A stretch of 21,483 nucleotides of DNA from Desulfobulbaceae bacterium UBA5173 (lineage in GTDB: Bacteria > Desulfobacterota > Desulfobulbia > Desulfobulbales > Desulfobulbaceae): NCBI GenBank assembly GCA_002413355.1, contig DHWV01000081.1:58492-79974 (forward strand). Reading direction: 5' to 3'. The notes under the pieces were generated by a model that did not search any database, had not been told where the DNA came from, and saw only the letters and a list, made by a program, of their open reading frames with translations. Positions 14,695 through 21,240 of this stretch are shown here, in pieces; the stretch's first letter is position 1, and the number at the start of each line of letters is the position of its first letter. The translations under genes were made by a program, and so were the position numbers.

Positions 14695-15701
14695 TTCTCA
14701 AACAGACTGGCCAGTCCGCCGATCACCGAGCCTTCATCTGCGCCGCGTCCGCCATTCTGCGGGGCAGCGGCCCATATCCGTCCGGCCAGCCGTGAGAAGG
14801 GCAAGGACTGGAGCCAGACATGGCCTGGTCCGCGCAGTGTGGCGAAGAAGAAGCCCTCGCCGCCAAAGACCGCCGATTTGACATTGCCGACAAATTCGAT
14901 GTCGTACTGCACGGTCTGAGTCAGGGCGACCAAGCAGCCGGTGTCAACCCGCAGGGTCTGCCCGGCCTCCAGCTGCCGCTCGACAATGGTGCCGCCCGCA
15001 TGAACAAAGCAGAGTCCGTCGCCGTCCAGCCGCTGCATGATGAAGCCTTCGCCGCCAAAGAGGGCTACGCCGATTTTTTTCTGAAAAGCCACACCAATGG
15101 ACACGCCCTTGGCCGCACAGAGGAAGGCATCCTTCTGGCAGATGATCCGGCCATTGTATTTGGTCAGATCAAGTGGAATGATTTTGCCCGGATACGGTGC
15201 AGCAAAAGCGATCCTGCCTTTGCCTTGGCCGTTGAAGGTGAAGACGGTCATAAACAGGCTTTCGCCGGTGATCAGTCGCTTGCCCGCGCCCAGCATTTTA
15301 TCAAAGAAGCCGCCTGACTGCGAGGCTGTCGAGCCGTCGCCGAAGACAGTGTCCATGCGGATGCCGTCGCTCATGTACATCATGCCGCCCGCCTCAGCGA
15401 CCACGCTCTCGTTCGGATCCAGCTCGATCTCGACGAACTGCATCTCGCTGCCGAAAATCTCGTAATCAATCTCGTGCGCATGGCCGCCGGACATGGGCGG
15501 AGGCACAGGCCGCGCCGCCACGCTCGTGCCAGGATCGGTCGTCAGCTCCGGCACTTGCTCCGCTGGCAACCAGCCGCTGAAGCCCTCGCGCCAGACCAGT
15601 GTTGAACGGCTGTATTGCCCGGATTGCAGCCCGGCCAGTAGCTGCTGATGGGATATTGGACCGACTGTCTGGCCGTTGACGGCCACATGCCAGTTGTACA
15701 T
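14691..15701 (-). CDS. GYF-domain plus AIM24/TIGR00266-family protein
   Basis: 336 residues. Residues 1-55 (WHVAVNGQTVGPISHQQLLAGL, then LVWREGFSGWLPAEQVPEL) are a GYF_2-type module, which in bacteria is found fused to many membrane or envelope proteins and probably binds peptides. Residues about 75-310 are an AIM24/TIGR00266 beta-roll: YEIFGSEMQFVEIELDPNESVVAEAGGMMYM, a middle glycine-rich part, and repeated GGEGFIM/GGEGFFF motifs. Family members have no defined biochemical role; the mitochondrial relative affects inner-membrane organisation. No signal peptide. The ATG has GAAGGTG 6 nt upstream, and a possible promoter lies at 15824-15795. It leads a four-gene unit with the YitT-type, DUF2062 and alcohol dehydrogenase genes. 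Confidence 0.88.
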   Translation of the reverse strand: MYNWHVAVNGQTVGPISHQQLLAGLQSGQYSRSTLVWREGFSGWLPAEQVPELTTDPGTSVAARPVPPPMSGGHAHEIDYEIFGSEMQFVEIELDPNESVVAEAGGMMYMSDGIRMDTVFGDGSTASQSGGFFDKMLGAGKRLITGESLFMTVFTFNGQGKGRIAFAAPYPGKIIPLDLTKYNGRIICQKDAFLCAAKGVSIGVAFQKKIGVALFGGEGFIMQRLDGDGLCFVHAGGTIVERQLEAGQTLRVDTGCLVALTQTVQYDIEFVGNVKSAVFGGEGFFFATLRGPGHVWLQSLPFSRLAGRIWAAAPQNGGRGADEGSVIGGLASLFEK

Positions 15702-15794
15702 GATTGCACCTTCTGAGTTAAAATGAAGCAGGCTGCATTGTGCCCTGCGCAGAGGGATAGCGAGGTGAACCTTTTAGGAAATCAATGTGTTTCA

Positions 15795-15824
15795 GTATTA
15801 CAACATAATGCTGTCCAGACGCAA
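15795..15824 (-). promoter_or_regulatory. Possible promoter for the AIM24-YitT-DUF2062-ADH unit
   Basis: TTGCGT (15824-15819, minus strand) is followed after 18 bp by TAATAC (15800-15795). The leader would be about 85-90 nt. The -35 match is moderate and the spacing is one base long, so this is a candidate only. Confidence 0.35.
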
Positions 15825-15940
15825 GTTTTTTTCCTGCGCAGCAGCTACGCCTTTGCCCCGTTCTGCTGAGTACCTGCTGCATCCAATCCGCGCAACGGGC
15901 TGAATAGGCCAGAAAATTCGACCGCAGTCAAAAAAGTGAA

Positions 15941-15969
15941 TGGACAGAAAGGGACGGACATTGTATTCT
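15941..15969 (+). promoter_or_regulatory. Sigma70-like promoter for the mini-lipoprotein ORF and tolC-type gene
   Basis: TGGACA (15941-15946) and TATTCT (15964-15969) are separated by 17 bp. Transcription would begin near 15976, about 40 nt before the 30-codon ORF and about 250 nt before the TolC start. The rest of the 15702-16016 intergenic region holds only the divergent promoter candidate at 15795-15824; I see nothing else there. Confidence 0.45.
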
Positions 15970-16016
15970 TTGCGGGCAGGGAGAAGGAGCAGCCTTCCAC
16001 CCAGAAAAAACGCATT

Positions 16017-16109
16017 ATGCCGAAAAAAATTATGAGAACGACTGCCGCCGTTGTCTTTTTGTGCGCCGTATTGCTCCTTGCCGCCTGCGCTCCGCACAGG
16101 GCCGGTTAA
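16017..16109 (+). CDS. Tiny lipoprotein-like ORF (30 codons) in the tolC leader
   Basis: ATG at 16017 to TAA at 16107-16109. The peptide has a basic N-terminus (MPKKIMR), a hydrophobic core (TTAAVVFLCAVLLL) and a lipobox LAAC at residues 21-24, leaving a mature peptide of only seven residues (CAPHRAG). This is a complete lipoprotein signal sequence with almost no cargo. Options are an entericidin- or lysis-type mini-lipoprotein, the 5' remnant of a decayed lipoprotein gene, or a leader peptide affecting the downstream gene. The ribosome binding site is weak (only an A-rich AGAAAAAACG before it), which lowers confidence that it is translated well. It sits between a candidate promoter and the tolC-type gene. 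Confidence 0.45.
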   Translation: MPKKIMRTTAAVVFLCAVLLLAACAPHRAG

Positions 16110-16163
16110 AGACTGCGGTTGCGGTGCGCAAATCAGCAGAGAGAGTACAAGCGATTGCGTGGC

Positions 16164-16186
16164 CAAGGGCTGATCACAGCCCCTTG
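16164..16186 (+). other. Stem-loop in the tolC leader
   Basis: CAAGGGCTG (16164-16172) pairs with CAGCCCCTTG (16177-16186) with a single bulged C and an ATCA loop. It is followed immediately by a tandem repeat of TGGAAGTTGT (16188-16197 and 16198-16207) and the CAGGAG ribosome binding site (16211-16216). No T-run follows, so it is more likely a regulatory or stabilising hairpin than a terminator. Confidence 0.4.
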
Positions 16187-16187
16187 C

Positions 16188-16207
16188 TGGAAGTTGTTGG
16201 AAGTTGT
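16188..16207 (+). repeat. Exact 10-bp tandem repeat before the tolC ribosome binding site
   Basis: TGGAAGTTGT occurs twice in direct succession (16188-16197, 16198-16207), three bases before CAGGAG. It may be a chance duplication or a slippage site altering the distance between the leader hairpin and the ribosome binding site. Confidence 0.6.
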
Positions 16208-16223
16208 CAACAGGAGAAAATCC

Positions 16224-17657
16224 ATGAAGAAACATATCGCGCTGACGGCCCTTGCCGTCTGTCTGACCATCAGTCCGGTTTGGGGCAAAGACAAAGCGGC
16301 TAAAGCAGAACCTCAGCCAGAGAAAAAGAAAGAGGCCGCTGCTGTTGCGCAGAAACCGCCGAAAGAAGCTCCGGCAGTCCAGCCTGCTGCTGAGGTGAAA
16401 GTTGAGCGGCTGGATCTGACGGCAGCACAGCGGCTGGCCTTGAAGGGCAATCCGGGCATTGGCGCAGCCCAAGCGAGGATTGAGCAGGCCAAGGCCAAAA
16501 TCAAACAGGTGATCGCTGCCCAGCAACCCAGCCTTGACGCGCTGGCCAACGTGGGCGCGCAGACAAATCAGGATGGTGATATCAGCAAAAACAGTTCGAT
16601 CGGCTTGCAGGGCACATGGCTGATCTTTGACGGCTATGCCCGCAAATTCAAGCAGGAGCAGGCTGAGTACGGCGAAAAATCTTCGGCGGAGGCGAAACGG
16701 AACAGTCAGCGCCTGCTTGTCGCCGCCGTTGCCGATGCTTTTTACAATGCCCAGCTCGCAAAAGCCTCTATTGACATCGCCGCCGGAGATCAGGAATTTT
16801 ATGAGCAGCAGCTCAAGGATGCCCAGCACCGCTTTGAGGCGGGCACCGGTTCGTGGGGCGATGTGCTGAACATCAAAGTGCAGGTCAATTCGGCGAAAAA
16901 TAGCCTGATCAGCAGCCGACGGCAGCATGATGCCGCCCGGTACGGTCTGGCCGCTCTGCTTGGCGTTGAAGACTCCGCCCTGCCAGAGCTGGCTGAACTG
17001 GAGCAAAATTTCGTTCCGTCTGATGAAGAGCTGGCTGCTGACACCGAGGCGTTGATCAAAGAGGCACTGAAAACCCGTCCTGATATGAAAAGGCTGGCCT
17101 TGCAGATCAAGGCGGCGGAAGCTGGAGTCAATGTGGCGGAAGCGCAGAACGCGCCAACCGTGCAAATCAAGGGGCAGGCAGGGAGTGTCAGCCAGAAGGA
17201 GCTGTACCCAGAAAGCGATGACTTGGCTGCATCCTTGGCCTTGGGTCTGAGCTGGAATCTGTATTCCGGCGGCGCGGTCGAGGCCGCAGCGGCAGAAGCC
17301 AGGCAGGCTAAGCGGGAAGCCGCCTACAGTTCTGCTGACTTGCGCAATGGCATTGCGGCGGAGATCCGGCAGGATGCCGCTCTGTTGACCGCAGCAGGCC
17401 AACAAGTGCGCCTACAGCAGGAAAGCGTTGATTTGGTCAAGGAGAACCGCAAGCTGGCCAAAAGCGAATACGAGGCTGGAGCCGCCTCGCTGACTCGGCT
17501 CAACGAGGCCCAGCGCGATCTGACTGCCACCTACGGCAGGCTGGCGCAAGCTGTGGTCGGCTATCATCAGGCCAGGCACCAGCTACTGGCTGCGACTGGA
17601 AAAAATCTGGAGCCGTTTGCTGACCTGCTGGCAACAGAGATCCCTGAAGAGAAGTAA
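16224..17657 (+). CDS. TolC-family outer membrane efflux protein
   Basis: 477 residues. A Sec signal peptide (MKKHIALTALAVCLTISPVWG) is followed by a Lys/Pro/Ala-rich linker (about residues 22-60). Two outer-membrane-efflux-protein repeats then follow: one from LTAAQRLALKGNPGIGAAQARIEQAKAKI, the other from about residue 272 (LIKEALKTRPDMKRLALQIKAAEAGVNVAEAQNAP). The GLSWNLYSGG and GTWLIFDGYA segments are typical beta-strand entry regions. It should trimerise into an outer-membrane channel with a periplasmic tunnel for type I secretion or RND/ABC efflux. No adaptor or inner-membrane pump gene is adjacent, so the partner is unknown. The ATG at 16224 has CAGGAG 7 nt upstream; upstream in-frame starts lack a signal peptide. 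It converges on lptC. Confidence 0.93.
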   Translation: MKKHIALTALAVCLTISPVWGKDKAAKAEPQPEKKKEAAAVAQKPPKEAPAVQPAAEVKVERLDLTAAQRLALKGNPGIGAAQARIEQAKAKIKQVIAAQQPSLDALANVGAQTNQDGDISKNSSIGLQGTWLIFDGYARKFKQEQAEYGEKSSAEAKRNSQRLLVAAVADAFYNAQLAKASIDIAAGDQEFYEQQLKDAQHRFEAGTGSWGDVLNIKVQVNSAKNSLISSRRQHDAARYGLAALLGVEDSALPELAELEQNFVPSDEELAADTEALIKEALKTRPDMKRLALQIKAAEAGVNVAEAQNAPTVQIKGQAGSVSQKELYPESDDLAASLALGLSWNLYSGGAVEAAAAEARQAKREAAYSSADLRNGIAAEIRQDAALLTAAGQQVRLQQESVDLVKENRKLAKSEYEAGAASLTRLNEAQRDLTATYGRLAQAVVGYHQARHQLLAATGKNLEPFADLLATEIPEEK

Positions 17658-17678
17658 GAGAGAATTCTTTTCTGAACA

Positions 17679-17708
17679 ACACGCTGTCAGAACATGTTGG
17701 CAGCGTGT
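17679..17708. terminator. Hairpin between convergent tolC-type and lptC genes
   Basis: ACACGCTG (17679-17686) and CAGCGTGT (17701-17708) form a perfect 8-bp stem. On the plus strand the inner bases can extend it by four more pairs (two G-U) around an AACATG loop. It lies in the 50-bp gap between two convergent stops, where a bidirectional terminator would be expected. Neither side has a U-run, so it would be an imperfect terminator or a 3'-end stabiliser. Confidence 0.45.
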
Positions 17709-18274
17709 CACATCACCACATGGACTTTTCCGCCGAAGTTATAGCCCTTGGTGGATAAATCATATTTCATCTCGCCACCGCGCAGATCAAAACTTGGGCT
17801 GTTGATTTGCACCTCCGCCGGGCTAATCAGCATTTTCTCCGCATCATAGTAATGAAGCAGTTCGGTATGCAGTCTCTCCTGTTGCACCGGCTTGACTATC
17901 ACCACATCGTTAATCAGGGTGAGATGCTTTTCATCCATCTGGTAGCTGCCTTTGCGGCTGGTCACGGTGATCGGGTCATCGTCCTTTCTGCTGTACTCGG
18001 CATGAACAGCAGTCATATCAATCTCACGGTCAGTTTTGCCGGTTCGAGCCTGCTTAGTCTGTACTGTCCATGTCAGTTCTCCCTTGCTGGTGAAGGTGAG
18101 AACAACGTCTTCCATGACAAAATCCTGCCGTTCCTCGGTAAAGATCTGCTCTTCCGCCGCATCATAGCCACCACGTGGCGTAAGGAACTCGACCGCCGGG
18201 CCTTTCCACAGCGGGCTGCTGACCATCAGGCCCAGCGGCACCATCCAGAGCAAATTGCGGAGACTCCAGCTCAT
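17708..18274 (-). CDS. lptC: LPS export system periplasmic protein LptC
   Basis: 188 residues. A single N-terminal membrane segment (LRNLLWMVPLGLMVSSPLW, residues 5-23) anchors it in the inner membrane. The rest is the periplasmic beta-jellyroll: FTEERQDFVMEDVVLTFTSKGELTWTV, AEYSRKDDDPITVTSRKGSY, LINDVVIV and LRGGEMKYDLSTKGYNFGG, the pattern of LptC/YrbK. It hands lipopolysaccharide from the LptB2FG extractor to LptA. Its ATG (18274-18272) overlaps the kdsC stop in ATGA, so the two are coupled. Normally lptA and lptB follow; here the cluster ends at lptC and meets the convergent tolC-type gene, so those genes must lie elsewhere or be missing. Confidence 0.88.
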   Translation of the reverse strand: MSWSLRNLLWMVPLGLMVSSPLWKGPAVEFLTPRGGYDAAEEQIFTEERQDFVMEDVVLTFTSKGELTWTVQTKQARTGKTDREIDMTAVHAEYSRKDDDPITVTSRKGSYQMDEKHLTLINDVVIVKPVQQERLHTELLHYYDAEKMLISPAEVQINSPSFDLRGGEMKYDLSTKGYNFGGKVHVVM

Positions 18275-18888
18275 GGCTGTCCTTGGCTGTAGCGGGCAAG
18301 GAGGGCCGCCAGAAGCCCTTGAGCTTCCAGAAGCAGCTCGCAGATTTCCCGTACCGCGCCGTGGCCGCCGCTGCGTTCGCTGACATAATCTGCCTGTTGG
18401 CGCACTTCCAGCACCGCATTGGCTGGCGCAAAGGCGCAGCCAACTTTGGCCAGCACCGGCAGATCAAGCCAATCATCACCCATGTACGCGGTCTGCTCCG
18501 GCTTCAGGCCGGTCTGAGCAAGAATCTCGGCATACGCCGCCGCCTTATCTGAGCAGCCTGCGTATACGTGCTTCAGCTTCAAATCCTTGGCCCTTCTGTT
18601 CACCACCTCAGAGTTTCTTGCTGTGATCAAACCGACGCTGATGCCAGCCTCTTGTAGAATGCGCAGGCCAAAGCCGTCTTGGGTGTTGAAGCCCTTGACC
18701 TCGCCGGCCTCTGGAAGATAATAGACTGTACCGTCAGTCAGCACGCCGTCCACATCCAGCAGGAGCAGCTCTACCTTTCTCGCCTTGAGAAGTACCGCCT
18801 TCCATGCCGCGCTGCGCTCAACCCGCTTCGCCGCCCGCTCGCGCAGCATCTGGGTCAGGGCGCAATCGGAATAGCCTTCGTCGCCCAT
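18271..18888 (-). CDS. kdsC: 3-deoxy-D-manno-octulosonate 8-phosphate phosphatase
   Basis: 205 residues from the chosen ATG. A HAD-superfamily C0-type enzyme that dephosphorylates Kdo-8-phosphate to Kdo. The nucleophile and acid are D45 and D47 in LLLLDVDGVLTDGTVYY; motif II is GLITARNS, the Lys is in SDKAAAYAEIL, and motif III is MGDDWLDLPVL. GGHGAVREICELLLEAQG is a KdsC hallmark. ATG 18888 lies 4 nt after the kdsA TAA with AGGGA spanning that stop. ATG 18909 would add seven residues and overlap kdsA by 17 bp; it has only a weak CAGG site. The gene order kdsA-kdsC-lptC is that of LPS core clusters. Confidence 0.95.
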   Translation of the reverse strand: MGDEGYSDCALTQMLRERAAKRVERSAAWKAVLLKARKVELLLLDVDGVLTDGTVYYLPEAGEVKGFNTQDGFGLRILQEAGISVGLITARNSEVVNRRAKDLKLKHVYAGCSDKAAAYAEILAQTGLKPEQTAYMGDDWLDLPVLAKVGCAFAPANAVLEVRQQADYVSERSGGHGAVREICELLLEAQGLLAALLARYSQGQP

Positions 18889-18892
18889 GCAG

Positions 18893-19750
18893 TTATCCCT
18901 GCTGCTCATTGCTGAACCTGCTCACGGCCTTGCGGATTTCCAAGAGCTGCCTGAGCAGCGGCTCAACCTTATCCAAGGGAATGCTGTTCGGGCCGTCACA
19001 GAGAGCCTTGTCCGGGTCAGGATGCACCTCCATGAATAAGCCGTCAATGCCGACCGCCATAGCCGCACGGGTCAGTGTTGGAATGAACTTGCGCTGTCCA
19101 CCGGAGCTGCCGCCCATGCCGCCAGGCAGCTGCACTGAATGCGTCGCGTCGAAAATCACCGGGCAGCCGAAAGAGCGCATCACCGGCAGGGAGCGCATGT
19201 CCACCACCAAGTTGTTGTAGCCGAAGCAGGAGCCGCGCTCGGTGAGCAGGATGCGTTCGCTACCAGCGGCCCGAACCTTTTCCACCGCGTGTTTGATGTC
19301 CCACGGCGAGAGAAACTGCCCTTTCTTGATATTGACTACCCGGCCTGACTTGGCCGCAGCCACGAGCAAGTCAGTCTGGCGGCAAAGAAAGGCAGGAATC
19401 TGGACAACGTCCAAGCATTCCATCGCCATATCAATCTGGCTGGTCTCATGCACGTCCGAAACCACTGGAATGCCTATCTCCTGCCGGATGCGGCAAAGCT
19501 GACGCAACCCTTTCTTCAGGCCAGGACCACGGAAGGCATTGAGCGAGGTGCGGTTGGCCTTGTCAAAGGAAGTTTTGAACACATACGATATGTCCAGCCG
19601 TTCGCAGATGGCCTTCATCTCCCAAGCAATCTGCCAGCAGAGGTCGCCGGATTCCAAGGCACAAGGGCCAGCCAGCAGCACCAGCGGCTGGCCAGGGCCG
19701 ACCAAAATCCCCTTGCCGCCGGTCGGCGAGCTTATTTCAACAGTTTTCAT
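18893..19750 (-). CDS. kdsA: 3-deoxy-8-phosphooctulonate synthase (Kdo-8-phosphate synthase)
   Basis: 285 residues, normal length. It condenses phosphoenolpyruvate and arabinose 5-phosphate into Kdo-8-phosphate. Signatures: LLAGPCALES (residues 25-34), FKTSFDKANRTS, VVSDVHE, IPAFLCRQTDLL, ERGSCFGYNNLVVDMR, DATHSVQLPGG and FMEVHPDPDKALCDGP. Cys30 takes the place of Asn26 of the E. coli enzyme. With the His of DATHS, the Glu of FMEVH and the Asp of KALCDG it makes the Cys-His-Glu-Asp metal site of class II, Aquifex-type enzymes. The CDGP motif resembles the metal-free class I form, a mixed signature. No ribosome binding site is evident at the ATG. Its own promoter lies at 19829-19801. Confidence 0.97.
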   Translation of the reverse strand: MKTVEISSPTGGKGILVGPGQPLVLLAGPCALESGDLCWQIAWEMKAICERLDISYVFKTSFDKANRTSLNAFRGPGLKKGLRQLCRIRQEIGIPVVSDVHETSQIDMAMECLDVVQIPAFLCRQTDLLVAAAKSGRVVNIKKGQFLSPWDIKHAVEKVRAAGSERILLTERGSCFGYNNLVVDMRSLPVMRSFGCPVIFDATHSVQLPGGMGGSSGGQRKFIPTLTRAAMAVGIDGLFMEVHPDPDKALCDGPNSIPLDKVEPLLRQLLEIRKAVSRFSNEQQG

Positions 19751-19800
19751 CAGATGCAGTGAGGATGGAGAGGAAACAGCCTGAAATGCAGCGACAAAAT

Positions 19801-19829
19801 ACTATACAGTGTTTGCGCGGCACAGGCAA
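19801..19829 (-). promoter_or_regulatory. kdsA: Sigma70-like promoter for the kdsA-kdsC-lptC operon
   Basis: TTGCCT (19829-19824, minus strand) and TATAGT (19806-19801) are exactly 17 bp apart in the 118-bp gap after trpB2. The start site would be near 19794, leaving a 40-45 nt leader before the kdsA ATG. This separates the Kdo genes from trpB2. Confidence 0.6.
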
Positions 19830-19868
19830 GCGCAGGGTGCCAGCCCAATGGCTGAGTTTCCTGTCAAG

Positions 19869-21221
19869 CTACCCCACCTTGGGCAGATGCTCCAAGGCGG
19901 CACGGATGGCCTCGTCCGGGTAGTCGTAATCCTCCAGCTCGCCGCTGAGATAGCGGTCATACGCTCCCATGTCGAAATGACCGTGGCCGGAAAGGGTGAA
20001 GAGGATCGTTTTCGCTTCACCAGTCTGTTTGCAGCGCAGGGCCTCGTCAATGGCAGCGCAGGCAGCGTGGGAGGACTCCGGCGCGGGAATGATGCCTTCA
20101 GCCTTGGCAAAGAGCACGCCCGCCTTGAAGGTTGCCACCTGCGGCACGGCTAATGCTTCCAAAACCCCTTCCTTGCAAAGTTGGGAGACTAAGGCCGAAT
20201 CGCCGTGATAGCGCAGGCCGCCCGCGTGAATGCCCGGCGGCATGAAATCATGGCCCAAGGTGTACATCAACATCAGCGGTGTTAAGCCGACCGAGTCGCC
20301 GTAATCATAGGTATAATGGCCACGGGTGAGGGTAGGGCAGGAAGTCGGCTCTACCGGCACGAGGCGGATGTTTTTGCCCGCCGCCTTGTCAGCGATGAAC
20401 GGGAACATCATGCCGCCGACATTGGAGCCGCCGCCGCAGGGCGCAAAGATCACGTCCGGGTAATCGCCCACCTTTTCCAGCTGCTTCTTGGTCTCTAAGC
20501 CGATTACCGTCTGATGCAGAAGCACGTGGTTCAACACCGAGCCAAGAGCATAGTTGGTGTCTTGACGGCTGGCCGCTTCTTCCACGGCCTCGGAAATGGC
20601 GATGCCCAGTGAGCCGGGACTGTCCGGGTCTTGGGCAAGAATCTGCCGACCGGCGTTGGTGAGATTGGTTGGGCTGGCCAGCACTTCCGCGCCCCACGTC
20701 TGCATCATCGAGCGACGGTAGGGCTTCTGCTGATAACTGACTTTGACCATATAGACCCGCACTTCCAAGCCGAACATGCTGCCTGCCAAAGCCAAGGAGC
20801 AGCCCCATTGCCCGGCCCCAGTCTCTGTGGACAACCGTTTGATGCCGCAGATTTTATTGTAATACGCCTGCGGGATGGCGGTGTTGGGCTTGTGCGAGCC
20901 AGCCGGGCTGACTCCCTCGTATTTGTAGTAAATCTTGGCCGGTGTGCCGAGCATAGCTTCCAGCCGGTGCGCACGGAAGAGCGGGCTGGGCCGCCAGAGT
21001 CGGTACACGTCCCGCACCTCGTCCGGGATTTTAATCCAGCGTTCGCTGGACATTTCCTGCTCCAGCAAGGGCATGGGGAAAATGGCCGCCATTGCCTCCA
21101 GCGGAACAGGCTTGCCGTCCGGCCCCAGATAGGGCGCAGGCGGATTCGGCATGTCGGCGACAACGTTGTACCAATGGGTGGGAATCTCGGATTCGTCCAG
21201 CAGGATCTTACTTGTCTTCAT
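19869..21221 (-). CDS. trpB: TrpB2-type tryptophan synthase beta-like protein
   Basis: 450 residues, the length of the TrpB2 branch (about 50 longer than canonical TrpB1). A PLP enzyme that joins indole and serine to make tryptophan, or a related beta-replacement. The Schiff-base Lys is K111 in AGSHKPNTA; ETGAGQWG carries the TrpB catalytic Glu region, CGGGSNVGG binds the PLP phosphate, and LFTLSGHGHFDM is a C-terminal hallmark. TrpB2 enzymes often work without TrpA or as indole-salvage enzymes; no trpA is present. The ATG at 21221 has GAG about 5 nt upstream, a weak ribosome binding site. It lies only 19 bp after a transposase stop, so its original upstream context has probably been replaced. 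Confidence 0.94.
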   Translation of the reverse strand: MKTSKILLDESEIPTHWYNVVADMPNPPAPYLGPDGKPVPLEAMAAIFPMPLLEQEMSSERWIKIPDEVRDVYRLWRPSPLFRAHRLEAMLGTPAKIYYKYEGVSPAGSHKPNTAIPQAYYNKICGIKRLSTETGAGQWGCSLALAGSMFGLEVRVYMVKVSYQQKPYRRSMMQTWGAEVLASPTNLTNAGRQILAQDPDSPGSLGIAISEAVEEAASRQDTNYALGSVLNHVLLHQTVIGLETKKQLEKVGDYPDVIFAPCGGGSNVGGMMFPFIADKAAGKNIRLVPVEPTSCPTLTRGHYTYDYGDSVGLTPLMLMYTLGHDFMPPGIHAGGLRYHGDSALVSQLCKEGVLEALAVPQVATFKAGVLFAKAEGIIPAPESSHAACAAIDEALRCKQTGEAKTILFTLSGHGHFDMGAYDRYLSGELEDYDYPDEAIRAALEHLPKVG

Positions 21222-21240
21222 AGCGTCTCGCTTCAGTTGT

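Noticed and set aside
15798..17405. 535-codon open frame on the minus strand
   Set aside because: It is antisense to the tolC-type gene, which has a signal peptide, two domain repeats and a good ribosome binding site. The antisense frame shows no recognisable domain and begins inside that gene; it reflects GC-rich codon use.
19841..19854. 5-bp hairpin after trpB2 as a terminator
   Set aside because: The stem is short and no T-run follows on either strand. It also lies just upstream of the kdsA promoter.
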